This document shows positions 55,491 to 64,000 of a stretch of DNA of 64,000 bases, piece by piece. Positions within the stretch are counted from its first letter, which is position 1. Each line of letters opens with the position of its first letter. This DNA comes from an uncultured Granulosicoccus sp. (GTDB taxonomy: Bacteria; Pseudomonadota; Gammaproteobacteria; Granulosicoccales; Granulosicoccaceae), in contig CANLNQ010000002.1 of assembly GCA_947492525.1 (NCBI GenBank), forward strand, positions 171,538 to 235,537, read 5' to 3'. The notes below the pieces were generated by a model. The model saw only the letters and a list, made by a program, of their open reading frames with translations, did no database searches and was not told where the DNA came from. A program made the position numbers and the translations under genes.

Positions 55491-55527
55491 GATTGCTCGG
55501 TCTTTTGTCTGTGTGAAGTGGAGTTGC

Positions 55528-56613
55528 TCAGCGCAGTCGTGTGCCATCGGCCGCAAACAGGATTGCCTTGTCGGGCGGCACGCCGACAACGACCTGATCG
55601 CCTGCGCGATCGGTGTGTACGCCCTGTCGCGCGACAATCAATGGTTCCTTCGTGGTGGTGCCGCTATAGAGATAGCTGGTCGCCCCCAGATACTCGACCA
55701 CGTCGATCGTGGTGGTGAAAGTGCCAGGGCCGGGTGACCCCACCTGGGCATGTTCGGGTCGCAGTCCGAGCGATACCGGCGTGCCACTGGGCAGCGGTTG
55801 CGACAGTGCAACCTCGACCACGGCATCGCCTTGCCCCGATAGCACGACCGCCTGCCGTCCATCGACATGGCCTCGTGCCTCACCGGTCAGGAAATTCATT
55901 CGGGGTGAGCCGATGAAACCGGCCACGAACTGATTGTCCGGGTCCGTGTAGAGCGCCAGAGGAGTGCCGACCTGCTCGATATGCCCGGCACGCAGAACGA
56001 CGATCCGATCAGCCAGGGTCATGGCCTCGGTCTGGTCGTGGGTGACATAGATCATGGTTGCACCCAGCTCGTGGTGCAGGCGGGCGATTTCCACCCGCAT
56101 CTGCACACGCAGCTCGGCATCCAGGTTCGACAAGGGTTCGTCAAACAGGAAGACCTGTGGCTTACGCACGATGGAGCGGCCGATGGCGACCCGTTGTCGC
56201 TGTCCGCCGGATAGCTGTTTGGGGAGACGAGCCAACAGGGAATCGAGTTGCAGTACGCTCGCCGCGCCCCTGACGCGCTCCGAGGTGTCGGCTGCCTTGT
56301 TGCCATTCATGCGCAAGCCGAATGAGAGGTTTTCGGTCACGTCCATGTGCGGGTAGAGTGCATAGGACTGAAAGACCATGGAGATCCCCCTATCCCCGGG
56401 TTCGACATCGGTGACGAGGCGATCGCCAATCCTCAGGGAGCCATGGCTGATCGATTCCAGTCCGGCGATCATCCGCAGCAAGGTGGATTTACCGCAGCCG
56501 GACGGGCCGACAAAGACCACGAATTCGCCGTCCTGAATGTCCAGGTCGGCACCGTGAATGACTTTTATGGCGCCAAAGGACTTGCTGACACCTTCCAGAG
56601 AAACTGAACCCAT
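55528..56613 (-). CDS. Sugar ABC transporter ATP-binding protein (UgpC/MsmK type)
   Basis: 361 residues. Walker A GPSGCGKST, signature LSGGQRQRVAIGRS, Walker B VFLFDEPLSNLDAE and the switch His in YVTHDQTEAM. The C-terminal TOBE-type regulatory domain (about 240-360) is typical of the MalK/UgpC group. It powers the CUT1 importer encoded upstream. Confidence 0.96.
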   Translation of the reverse strand: MGSVSLEGVSKSFGAIKVIHGADLDIQDGEFVVFVGPSGCGKSTLLRMIAGLESISHGSLRIGDRLVTDVEPGDRGISMVFQSYALYPHMDVTENLSFGLRMNGNKAADTSERVRGAASVLQLDSLLARLPKQLSGGQRQRVAIGRSIVRKPQVFLFDEPLSNLDAELRVQMRVEIARLHHELGATMIYVTHDQTEAMTLADRIVVLRAGHIEQVGTPLALYTDPDNQFVAGFIGSPRMNFLTGEARGHVDGRQAVVLSGQGDAVVEVALSQPLPSGTPVSLGLRPEHAQVGSPGPGTFTTTIDVVEYLGATSYLYSGTTTKEPLIVARQGVHTDRAGDQVVVGVPPDKAILFAADGTRLR

Positions 56614-56622
56614 GTCGAACTC

Positions 56623-57459
56623 CTACTTCACGGCGCCAGCGGTAATGCCGGCCATGAAGAAACGTTGCATGAAAATGAAAACCACCAGCATGGGGGCGGT
56701 CAACAAGACCGAGCCAACCATGACACCACCCCAGCTGACATCGAGCAGCCCGAACAGCGATCCAAGCGCCACGGGCGCTGTCATCATCGATCGATCATTG
56801 GAAATCAGCAGCGGCCAGAGATAGTTGTTCCACGAATGCAGAAACAGAATGATCGACAATGCGGCGAGCATGGGCCGCGCCAGTGGCAGCGCAACATGCC
56901 GGAAGATCTGCCATTCGCTGACGCCATCGATACGTGCCGCGTCGAACAGGTCGGCGGGCATCATCGTGAAGGCCTGTCGCATGAACAGCACGCCCAGCGA
57001 ATTGAACAACGGCGGCACGATCAGCGCTATCCAGGTGTTCGACAGTCCGAAGTCCCGCGCCACCATGATGAACTGCGGGATGACCACCACGAAGTAGGGC
57101 AGTGTCATCGTTCCCAGAATGATCGATACGACAAGCCCGCGCCCATGAAAGCGGTAGCGTGCCAGCGCCCAGCCGGCCATGGAGGTCAGCACCACTGAGG
57201 CGGCCGTGTAGATCACGGCTACCACCACAGACACAACGATCGTGCGCACGAAATCCAGCTCTGCCTGCAATTCATGGAAATTCTCGATGAATCTGTCGCC
57301 GGGCCACAGCTGAACTTCGGCACTGAATATGGCGCTGTCCTCCATGGATGCGAAGACGATCATCATCCAGATGGGCAACAGCCACAGCAGGGCCAGCGGC
57401 ACGATGACCGCATGCAGGGCCAGGCTGCGCAGCAGTACTGTTCTTGATCTTGACTTCAT
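56623..57459 (-). CDS. Sugar ABC transporter permease, UgpE/LacG type
   Basis: 278 residues from the ATG at 57459 (MKSRSRTVLL), with GGAGAG upstream and a 4-nt overlap (ATGA) with the preceding permease gene. Six membrane segments. The EAA loop that contacts the ATPase is DAARIDGVSEWQIFRHVALPLARP. It pairs with the next permease. Confidence 0.95.
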   Translation of the reverse strand: MKSRSRTVLLRSLALHAVIVPLALLWLLPIWMMIVFASMEDSAIFSAEVQLWPGDRFIENFHELQAELDFVRTIVVSVVVAVIYTAASVVLTSMAGWALARYRFHGRGLVVSIILGTMTLPYFVVVIPQFIMVARDFGLSNTWIALIVPPLFNSLGVLFMRQAFTMMPADLFDAARIDGVSEWQIFRHVALPLARPMLAALSIILFLHSWNNYLWPLLISNDRSMMTAPVALGSLFGLLDVSWGGVMVGSVLLTAPMLVVFIFMQRFFMAGITAGAVK

Positions 57460-58316
57460 GAACGTTCTCTCCCCAGCCACAGGTTCAGTATGGAAATCGA
57501 TACAGCCAGTGCGGCAATCGTGTAGGCGATGGCCGATGCATAGCCGAAGTTCAGATTCAGGAAGGCCTGCTTGTAGAGATACAGACCCAGGGTCTCCGTT
57601 GCCCCGCCGGGCCCCCCGAGATTGGTAATCAGATAAGGTTCGGCAAACAGCTGCATGGAGCCAATGACCGACAGCACCAGACAGAAGACAATGACCGGTT
57701 TGAGCAGGGGGAGCGTGATATACAGAAACTGCTGGCGAGGACTTACCCGATCCAGGGTTGCAGCTTCATAGACATCCTGAGGAATGGATTGCAAGCCTGA
57801 GAGGATGATGATGGCGTTGTAGCCGACCCAGCGCCATGTCACGGCAATGATGATCAGTGACATGGCCGCAGTGGGGTTGGAAAACCAGCTGACGGCGTCC
57901 AGTCCGATACCCTCCAGCGTCTTGTTCACGATCCCGAATTCATCGTTGAACATCAGCCGGAACACAGCCGCATAGGCGGCCTCTCCGATCACCACGGGCG
58001 CGAAAAAGGCAAAGCGGATCAGGCCACGTGCCCGCAGCAGCGTCGAATTGAGCAGTACCGCCAGCAAGGTGGCCAGTGTCAGCATGACCGGCACCTGAAT
58101 GGCGAGAATCTTCAGCGTGTTCCACAATGCGTTGTAGAAAGCCGGATCCTGCGTGAGTCGCCCCCAGGTCATGCCGGGGTTGAAGCTCCAGGGCTGACGC
58201 CGCGTCGATAGAAACGACAGGTAGAAGGAGTGGATAATGGGCCAGAGCCAGAAGATGGCGAATATCAGCAGATAAGGACTCAAAAACCCATAGGCAGTTT
58301 GCGTGCGCTGGCGCAT
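57456..58316 (-). CDS. Sugar ABC transporter permease, UgpA/LacF type
   Basis: 286 residues, six membrane segments, N-terminus with a long first helix (GFLSPYLLIFAIFWLWPIIHSFYLSF). EAA loop: EAATLDRVSPRQQFLYITLPLLKP. It is the partner of the UgpE-type permease and translationally coupled to it. Confidence 0.95.
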   Translation of the reverse strand: MRQRTQTAYGFLSPYLLIFAIFWLWPIIHSFYLSFLSTRRQPWSFNPGMTWGRLTQDPAFYNALWNTLKILAIQVPVMLTLATLLAVLLNSTLLRARGLIRFAFFAPVVIGEAAYAAVFRLMFNDEFGIVNKTLEGIGLDAVSWFSNPTAAMSLIIIAVTWRWVGYNAIIILSGLQSIPQDVYEAATLDRVSPRQQFLYITLPLLKPVIVFCLVLSVIGSMQLFAEPYLITNLGGPGGATETLGLYLYKQAFLNLNFGYASAIAYTIAALAVSISILNLWLGRERS

Positions 58317-58392
58317 TGGATGGGGTCCTGTTCGGGAGACTGTTGAAGTGGCGGGGACTCGGCCCCGCCGTCAGGTTCGCGGCTGGTCGGAA

Positions 58393-59664
58393 TCACTCGG
58401 CGATGGGCAGACCGGTGGCGAAACTGATCTGCTTTGCCGCGTCGTCCATGGCAGCCTGCGCGCTGTCAAAGCCACCGGCCAGATAGGCCGTCTGGTTCGC
58501 GATGACGACCTGATCGGCATCGCTGAAGTATTCCGTCCCATTGATCGGCGCGATCTTTTCCAGTCGCCCCAGAACCAGCTCCCAGATCTTCTGGCCACCC
58601 CAGAACTCGCTCGGTTCGGACACATAGGGGTCATCCAGCGCCGAGATCAGCGAGGGCACCAGGCCCTGTTCGCGCAGCATGGTGATCTGTCCTTCGTTGG
58701 AGCCCAGTGCATAACTCAGGTAGGTGAAGGCGGCTTCCTTGACGCGGCTGTTGTTGTTGATTGCCAGCAATGAACCGCCGAAGTTGGCGGCTCGCGAGCC
58801 GCCTGCCGTAACACTGGGCATGGCCATGATGCCCCACTTGCCATGTTGGTCCTCCGGTGCGTTGTTGCGCACGGACCCCTCGAACCAGGCACCGCTCATC
58901 TGGGTTGCCACGACACCGGCGCCGTTGTTCTGCAGCTTTCCGTTGAAATCGGCGGCCGTCATGAGCTTCTGATCTTTGAGTGACTTGACCACTTCCAGTG
59001 CGGCAACGCAGCCGGGCTGCGACACCGTAATGGATTCACCGTCCGACGAGAAGTAGCCGCAACCCTGCTCCTCACCGATCATGCGCACGAATTCGGCACC
59101 ACCGTTCAGGTTGTCATTGATCATGGTCACGCCGGGGTTGGCTGCCTGCACTGCCTTGCCGGCCTCCTGAAAATCGTCCCAGGTCTCTATGCTGGCCACA
59201 TCCACGCCCGCCTTTTCATAGAAGTCCCGGCGGTAGAACATCACCACGGGGCCGGAGTCCCAGGGCATGCCCACGACGCGATCTCCCTGACGCAGGGCAA
59301 ACATCTTGAATTCCGGGAAGGCGGCTTGCTGGTCCGCATCAAAGCCCAGCGGTACCAGGTCGGCTGCACAATCCGGAAACTGTGCAGTGATCAATTCCAT
59401 CTCGGTGTTCTGGAACTGGAACAGGTCCGGCAGCCCGGTACCGCCGGCTGCGCAGGCAGCCAGGACCCGGCTCTTCACATCGGAATAGCCCAGCTTGTCG
59501 ACCGTCAACTTGATGTCCGGATGCAGGGCGTTGAATCCTTCCAGAGTGGCTTCCAGTGCGGGCGCGGCGCTCCCCCAGGACCAGACCTTGACCTCGGTTT
59601 CTGCCCGGGCGATACCGGTTGAGGCAAGCAGCACCAATGCTGCACAAACTGTTGTATGTCGCAT
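58393..59664 (-). CDS. Sugar ABC transporter extracellular binding protein
   Basis: 423 residues. A signal peptide ends ARA/ETEVKVWSWG. The body is a family 1 solute-binding fold with KLGYSDVKSRVLAACAAGGTGLPDLFQFQNTEME, GMPWDSGPVVMFYRRDFYEKAGVD, and the late AANFGGSLLAINNNSRVKEAAFTYLSYAL. AGGAG precedes the ATG at good spacing. First gene of the galactoside operon, facing away from the AraC gene. The downstream GH42 suggests a galacto-oligosaccharide ligand. Confidence 0.95.
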   Translation of the reverse strand: MRHTTVCAALVLLASTGIARAETEVKVWSWGSAAPALEATLEGFNALHPDIKLTVDKLGYSDVKSRVLAACAAGGTGLPDLFQFQNTEMELITAQFPDCAADLVPLGFDADQQAAFPEFKMFALRQGDRVVGMPWDSGPVVMFYRRDFYEKAGVDVASIETWDDFQEAGKAVQAANPGVTMINDNLNGGAEFVRMIGEEQGCGYFSSDGESITVSQPGCVAALEVVKSLKDQKLMTAADFNGKLQNNGAGVVATQMSGAWFEGSVRNNAPEDQHGKWGIMAMPSVTAGGSRAANFGGSLLAINNNSRVKEAAFTYLSYALGSNEGQITMLREQGLVPSLISALDDPYVSEPSEFWGGQKIWELVLGRLEKIAPINGTEYFSDADQVVIANQTAYLAGGFDSAQAAMDDAAKQISFATGLPIAE

Positions 59665-59743
59665 GTCTTTTTTCTCCTGATCAGCCTTGAGACTTTGGAA
59701 CGTTTGTCATGACTGTTAGTATTGCAGCATCAGGAGAATCGTC

Positions 59744-60643
59744 TTGCCCATGGGACAGCCAACTTCATCCGATAGTAAGATTTCGGAAAAAAACATCTGG
59801 AATCCGCGCGACAGCACGGTGGAAGCCCTGCCCAACGACATCGTTCTGGGACGCGGGGAGCCCGGTGTCATGCCGATTTCGCACTGGCATGCGCAGATAG
59901 AAATCAACTACGTGGAGACCGGTTCGACGCGCTACGAGATGTGCGGGCGCGAGTTCCGGATTGGCCCCGGCGACATTGCGTTGTTCTGGGGTGGCTTGCC
60001 GCATCGTCTTGCCGATTTCGAGGAAGGCACCCGAATGGAGGCCATCCACCTGCCGCTCGTGCAGTTCTTCCGGCTGCGCCTGTCCGACGAGATTCGCGAA
60101 AAGCTCATGCACGGAGCAGCATTGATTGCAACCGAGCGTGCCGAGGAGGATCGCTGCGCATTTGCACGCATGTGCCGCTATTTCCGTTCGGACGATGCCG
60201 AGCGCAAGCGCCACGCCACCGAAGAGCTGTTGTTGCGCATAGAACGCATTGCACTGGAGTCTTATGAATTGGTCGATCTGGGCACGGAGCGCGACGGCGC
60301 GCTGGAGACGCCGGATCAGAAGAGTTTCGACAAGATCCGGCAGATACTGGGCTTCATCGCCGAACACTTTCGGGAAAACATTGATGCCAGCACAATCGCC
60401 GACAACGCCAGCCTGCATCCCAAATATCTGATGAGCCTTTTCAAGAAGTCCACGGGAGTCACGCTGAACCAGTATGTGCAGCTACTGCGTTTGTCCTATG
60501 CACAGGCACTGCTGCTGGAAGACGAGGGAAGCATCCTGACTGTTGCCATGGAAAGCGGGTTTGGTTCGCTGTCGCATTTCAATCGCAGTTTTCGCAAACA
60601 CACCGGCATGAAGCCGACGGAATACAGGCTTGGTACGCGCTGA
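59744..60643 (+). CDS. AraC-family transcriptional regulator of the galactoside operon
   Basis: 299 residues, TTG start favoured because AGGAG lies 7 nt before it; the ATG two codons later is too far. N-terminal cupin-like sensing domain (about 25-130, SHWHAQIEINYVETGSTRYEMCGREFRIGPGDIALFWGGLPHRL). C-terminal double helix-turn-helix (about 195-299) with ASTIADNASLHPKYLMSLFKKSTGVTLNQYVQLLRL and MESGFGSLSHFNRSFRKHTGMKPTEYR. It lies 79 nt from the divergent binding-protein gene, so it most likely controls the ABC/GH42 operon in response to sugar. Confidence 0.94.
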   Translation: MPMGQPTSSDSKISEKNIWNPRDSTVEALPNDIVLGRGEPGVMPISHWHAQIEINYVETGSTRYEMCGREFRIGPGDIALFWGGLPHRLADFEEGTRMEAIHLPLVQFFRLRLSDEIREKLMHGAALIATERAEEDRCAFARMCRYFRSDDAERKRHATEELLLRIERIALESYELVDLGTERDGALETPDQKSFDKIRQILGFIAEHFRENIDASTIADNASLHPKYLMSLFKKSTGVTLNQYVQLLRLSYAQALLLEDEGSILTVAMESGFGSLSHFNRSFRKHTGMKPTEYRLGTR

Positions 60644-60664
60644 GGCAGTGGCAATGATGCGGGC

Positions 60665-60760
60665 ACGACCCACGGCATACGACCCACGACCCACGACCCA
60701 CGGCATACGGCATACGGCATACGGCATACGGCATACGGCATACGGCATACGACATACGGC
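60665..60760. repeat. 7-bp tandem array, about 13.7 copies
   Basis: Units ACGACCC and ACGGCAT in blocks, ending with ACGACAT and a partial copy. It lies 21 bp after the araC stop and 47 bp from the gntR stop, in the convergent gap. Confidence 0.94.
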
Positions 60761-60807
60761 TGAAGGTCATCGCCACTCCTTGAATGATCTATTCAGGGCA
60801 TCATGAA

Positions 60808-61482
60808 TCAAGGGGAATCCGAGGCCAGCTTGCTCCAGTAGTTGCCTTCCTTCCGGTCGATATGGCTGGCAAGGATCTTCAGCGCGTCCGTCAGATCCTT
60901 TTTGCCCACCGCCGCGCACAAGGCCCGATGTTCTCGACAGGATTTCTCCATATGGTCGGGGTGCTGGCCGAGGCGATGTCGCAAGGCGGCCATGCGAGGC
61001 GCGATGGTCTGGTAGGCATCAGTGATGAAGGGGTTGTTTGCCGAACGGATGATCCGCTGGTGAAAGTCCGCATCCAGATCGAGGTAGCGGGCATCATCAC
61101 CGGCTTTGCGTGCCTGGCTCATGTCATCCAGGCAGGCTTTCAGAGAGCGGTGCAAGACATCGGGGTTTTCCGCAATACCCGTTTCGAGTGCATAGGCCTC
61201 CATGCAGATTCGTGCATCGCACAGCTTGGCCAGATCGCTCTTCTCGATGGAAAAGACGAAACTGCCGCGCTGTGGTTCGACCGTCAACAACCGTTCGGTT
61301 TCCAGGCGGTTGATGGCTTCACGCACCGGGGTGCGGCTGACATCGAGCGCCTTGGCGATCTTGCCTTCGGAGAGCTTCTCGCCAAACGCCAGTTTTCCGG
61401 TAATCACCCAGCGACGCATTTCATCCGTTACATGATCGGTCAGGGATTTGGGGCGCTCCTGGCTTGAGACGAGATCGTTCAT
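60808..61482 (-). CDS. GntR-family transcriptional regulator, FadR subfamily
   Basis: 224 residues from the ATG at 61482 (MNDLVSSQERPKSLTDHV). The frame stays open far upstream, and an ATG at 61515 is possible but lies against the operator. The N-terminal winged helix contains AFGEKLSEGKIAKALDVSRTPVREAINRLETERLL. The C-terminal FCD helical domain has DARICMEAYALE, DADFHQRIIRSANNP and LGQHPDHMEKSCREHRALC with the His/Asp metal ligands. It probably represses the divergent cupin-dehydrogenase operon until an organic acid is bound. Confidence 0.92.
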   Translation of the reverse strand: MNDLVSSQERPKSLTDHVTDEMRRWVITGKLAFGEKLSEGKIAKALDVSRTPVREAINRLETERLLTVEPQRGSFVFSIEKSDLAKLCDARICMEAYALETGIAENPDVLHRSLKACLDDMSQARKAGDDARYLDLDADFHQRIIRSANNPFITDAYQTIAPRMAALRHRLGQHPDHMEKSCREHRALCAAVGKKDLTDALKILASHIDRKEGNYWSKLASDSP

Positions 61483-61517
61483 GAAGTGGGTGATATGAGG
61501 TGTAGGAACTGGCATAC

Positions 61518-61532
61518 AGTATACGGTATACT
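61518..61532. promoter_or_regulatory. Palindromic operator candidate for the GntR regulator
   Basis: AGTATACGGTATACT, a perfect inverted repeat around one central base, in the gap between gntR and the cupin gene. GTATAC cores are common in operators of FadR-subfamily regulators such as UxuR. Confidence 0.65.
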
Positions 61533-61629
61533 CCTGCGTAGTACCTGATGCACGGAAAATGCGGCTGCCTGATTCAGGCTGGCGCGGTGGAGCAGGTGTT
61601 TTCGAATTAACCCGGCAAGGAGAGAGAGC

Positions 61630-62169
61630 ATGCCTGTTGAGCAGGACAAGGCCGAGAACGGCACAAACGATCGCGTTCCGTATCAATTGCCGTTTCCCCC
61701 CAACGCCGCCGAGGAAATCGTGGTTCCCAACGGTATTCCCACCGATGAACGCGTCTGGGTGCCTCAGGCGGAGAATGTCTCCTTTCGGCCGCTGTGCCTG
61801 AATGTCTCGCAGGGCTACTGGATGAATCTGCTGCGCGTACGTAAATCCGGTGTGCTGTCGCGTCATCGCCACCCCCAACCGGTGCACGGCTGGGTGCTGA
61901 AAGGTCGCTGGCACTATCTGGAGCACGACTGGGTTGCCGAGGAGGGCGGCTATGTGTACGAGCCGCCGGGCGAGACGCATACGCTGGTAGTGCCAGACGA
62001 TGTCACGGAAATGATCACGTATTTTCAGGTCAACGGCGTCATGCTCTATGTCGACCCCTGGGGCAAGACCATGGGCTTCGAGGATGTGTTCACCAAGATC
62101 GAGCTGTGTCGCAATCACTATGAGGAAGTCGGGCTGGGTGGTGATTACGTGGATCAGTTCATTCGATGA
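61630..62169 (+). CDS. Cupin protein, 2,4'-dihydroxyacetophenone dioxygenase-like
   Basis: 179 residues with a single cupin barrel. The metal ligands are visible: RHRHPQPVHGWVLKGRWHYLEHDW supplies two or three His, and PPGETHTLVV supplies Glu and His. The N-terminal GIPTDERVWVPQAENVSFRPLCLNVSQGYW is typical of the ChrR-like / dihydroxyacetophenone dioxygenase-like group. Whether it is an oxygenase, an isomerase or a binding protein cannot be told. It is the first gene of the operon divergent from gntR. Confidence 0.85.
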   Translation: MPVEQDKAENGTNDRVPYQLPFPPNAAEEIVVPNGIPTDERVWVPQAENVSFRPLCLNVSQGYWMNLLRVRKSGVLSRHRHPQPVHGWVLKGRWHYLEHDWVAEEGGYVYEPPGETHTLVVPDDVTEMITYFQVNGVMLYVDPWGKTMGFEDVFTKIELCRNHYEEVGLGGDYVDQFIR

Positions 62170-62300
62170 GTGACGGGCGACGATCGCGTTGCCGGGGCGC
62201 ATGCGGCCGAGGGGTGGCCGGCTCAAAGGACTGGCTTTGCACTGCCTGCGACGTAGAGAGCCTCCTTGCCAACCCAGGCTCCATCGGCGCTGTGAGCTGC

Positions 62301-62348
62301 ATTGAAAGCCGTATTGAGAGCCTTGTTGAAAGCCTTGTTGAGAGCTGT
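62301..62348. repeat. 12-bp imperfect tandem array, four copies
   Basis: Four 12-bp units of the form RTTGARAGCCNT in the gap between the cupin and dehydrogenase genes, 20 bp before the dehydrogenase start. Confidence 0.8.
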
Positions 62349-62368
62349 GTCGTGCCGAGGTGCCGATC

Positions 62369-63382
62369 ATGAAGGCGCTGGTCTACACCGGTCCGAAAGC
62401 CATCGAAATACGTGATATCGCAGCCCCGGCACCAGTCGAGAAGCAGTGCATGCTAACCGTGCGTTACTGCGGCGTTTGCGGCACGGACGTCGGCATCTGG
62501 AGCGGCACACACCCGCGAGCGTCGGCACCGTTGGTGCTCGGCCACGAGTTCATCGGCGAGATTGAAGCGGACTCCGCACGTTTCGCCAAGGGGGCACGAG
62601 TCGTTGCCTACCCGCTGTTTTCCTGTGGCGCCTGCCACCCCTGCCGTACCGGTAGCCCGCACATCTGCTCGCAGCTGCGTCTGATCGGCATTGACGGCAA
62701 TGGTGGCATGGCCGAGCGGCTGGCTGTCGACGAAGACTTGTTGTTCGCAGTGCCAGACGATCTGGATGATCAGATTGCGACGCTGATAGAGCCGTTGGCA
62801 GTCGCCTTGCGGGCCGTCGAGCAATCCTGTCTGCGGGTGGCTGACCGGGTTCTGGTGCTCGGCGCGGGCCCGATCGGCCTGCTGACGGCGATCGTGGCGC
62901 GCCACGCGGGTGCGGCGAAGGTGCTGGTATCGGACATCAATCCGGCACGTTTGAAGCTGGCAGAGAGCATGGGGTTCACTGCAGTGGATGCCCGTTCGCA
63001 TGGCGTTCCGGAAAGTGTCTACGCAGATACCGGCGGCGACGGTGCGGATGTGACCTTTGAATGTGCAGGGGTGTCCCCGGCCATGGTAGATGCCATCAAG
63101 GCCACGCGCCCAGGGGGCACGATCTGTCTGGCCTCGTTGCACAAGGGCATGAGCCCCTTGCCACTGCTGGATCTGGCGTTCAAGGAACTGCACGTTGTTG
63201 GCTCGCGCGTCTATACCCGCGAGCAGTTCCGTCGCAGTATTCCACTGGCCTCCGAGCTGGCCGGGCAGCTGGCAACACTGATTACTCGCACACTGGCCTT
63301 GAGTGCTGCTCATACGGTGTTCGACGACATGGCCGCCAGTGATGCCAGTGATATCAAGATCCTGATCGATTGCTCGAATTGA
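62369..63382 (+). CDS. Zinc-dependent alcohol dehydrogenase (MDR family)
   Basis: 337 residues from the ATG at 62369 (GAGG upstream). GroES-like domain with catalytic zinc residues in RYCGVCGTDVGIW and GHEFIGEI, and the structural zinc cysteines in FSCGACHPCRTGSPHICSQ. The Rossmann domain has VLGAGPIGLLTA and the NAD-favouring acidic residue in VLVSDINPARL. It resembles threonine/sorbitol/galactitol dehydrogenases; substrate unknown, probably a sugar acid or polyol in this operon. Confidence 0.93.
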   Translation: MKALVYTGPKAIEIRDIAAPAPVEKQCMLTVRYCGVCGTDVGIWSGTHPRASAPLVLGHEFIGEIEADSARFAKGARVVAYPLFSCGACHPCRTGSPHICSQLRLIGIDGNGGMAERLAVDEDLLFAVPDDLDDQIATLIEPLAVALRAVEQSCLRVADRVLVLGAGPIGLLTAIVARHAGAAKVLVSDINPARLKLAESMGFTAVDARSHGVPESVYADTGGDGADVTFECAGVSPAMVDAIKATRPGGTICLASLHKGMSPLPLLDLAFKELHVVGSRVYTREQFRRSIPLASELAGQLATLITRTLALSAAHTVFDDMAASDASDIKILIDCSN

Positions 63383-63445
63383 CAGGTCCCCCTTGCCCGA
63401 GCTGTATGGCTCGGTTCTGCGAGAAAATCGTGAGGAAGAAATGGC

Positions 63446-64000
63446 ATGAAGAAAGTGGTTGTGATCGGCGGAACGCGGGGCATCGGAGAGGGCGTGTCGG
63501 TGGCACTGGCGGGCAAAGGCTGGTCAGTCATGGCGACCGGTGTGGATGACGCCGAAGTGAACGCGTTTCGTCACGAACAGGCTGACAGCATGATCAGTGC
63601 ACAAACACTGGACGTACGCGACAACGCAGCGGTAGTCAGCTATTTCAACGAGCTGAACAGCCTCGATGCGCTGGTCAATTGCGCAGGCGTGCTGGCCCGT
63701 GAGGCCGAATACGAGATCGAGACCTTCGAGCGCGTCATCGATATCAACCTGACCGGGACAATGCGCTGCTGCCTGGCTGCGCACGCCTTGCTGGCGCGCA
63801 ACGGCGGCGCTGTCGTCAACACGGCATCTATGCTCAGCTATTTTGGCGGACCTTTGGTGCCAGCCTACTCGGCGTCGAAGGGCGGCGTGGCGCAACTGAC
63901 CAAGTCACTTGCCGGAAAATGGGCTGCTGACGATATTCGGGTCAACGCGGTTGCACCGGGCTGGATTGAAACGGAGATGACCGGTGCCTTGCGTGCTGAC
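63446..64000 (+). CDS. Short-chain dehydrogenase/reductase, 3' end cut by the window
   Basis: 185 residues visible from the ATG at 63446 with AGGAAG upstream. NAD(P) motif GGTRGIGEGV, an NNAG-equivalent LVNCAGV, catalytic Ser in NTASML, the YSASK pair, and NAVAPGWIETEMTG near the cut. About 60 residues are missing. It follows the zinc dehydrogenase by 63 nt, so the operon continues to the right, possibly with a transporter. Confidence 0.92.
   Translation, partial: MKKVVVIGGTRGIGEGVSVALAGKGWSVMATGVDDAEVNAFRHEQADSMISAQTLDVRDNAAVVSYFNELNSLDALVNCAGVLAREAEYEIETFERVIDINLTGTMRCCLAAHALLARNGGAVVNTASMLSYFGGPLVPAYSASKGGVAQLTKSLAGKWAADDIRVNAVAPGWIETEMTGALRAD

Overview
The window looks like chromosome from a free-living gammaproteobacterium of roughly 60% G+C. 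Type IV pilus genes, ClpB, RluD, BamD, AcnB and CysIJ are all of gammaproteobacterial type. A marine lineage such as Granulosicoccus is a guess from gene content, not something the sequence proves. No phage, IS element or CRISPR array was seen. The only trace of past integration is a degenerate copy of a tRNA-Ala 3' end.

Layout. 1-443: left-cut lipoprotein gene. 684-8998 (minus): type IV pilus block pilD, pilC, pilB, pilA, pilR, pilS, with a near-consensus sigma-54 promoter before pilA, the expected PilR target. 9139-14697: bamD, then rluD (apparently with an ATT start codon), a PgeF/YfiH-family gene and clpB. 14917-24084: an ECF sigma factor, its anti-sigma factor, a DUF4198 protein and a HupE-like N-terminal domain protein form an overlapping minus-strand operon. 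On the plus strand around it lie a beta-propeller lipoprotein, a small secreted protein, a DUF4331 protein and another lipoprotein. One promoter-like motif (CTGCATCTTTT, 13-14 nt, CGT) precedes the sigma gene, the propeller lipoprotein and the DUF4331 gene, so these probably form one regulon.

24110-33154: housekeeping and small-molecule genes: PP2C phosphatase, gltX, an SDR, yqjG, two TauE/SafE permeases, a YtoQ protein, an inositol-monophosphatase-family enzyme, gloB and a CBS protein. 33239-36368: a secreted four-FN3 carbohydrate esterase with a small membrane protein. 36539-36614: tRNA-Ala(GGC). 37110-43388: two tandem copies of a cassette pairing a periplasmic solute-binding protein with a CckA-like hybrid histidine kinase. 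43442-52437: lplA (behind a Fur-box-like site), acnB, a 1-Cys peroxiredoxin, cysI and cysJ. 52747-53361: LysE-family exporter.

53445-60643: a galactoside-uptake locus: GH42 beta-galactosidase, a CUT1 ABC transporter and a divergent AraC regulator. 60808-64000: a GntR regulator divergent from a cupin, a zinc alcohol dehydrogenase and a right-cut SDR, a catabolic operon for an unknown substrate.

A theme across the window is short tandem arrays of 6-13 bp units, each with its own sequence. Those inside genes (pilD, the anti-sigma gene, the DUF4198 gene) all have 9-bp units. Those between genes have units of 6, 7, 8, 12 or 13 bp, and five of six lie within about 55 bp downstream of a stop codon.
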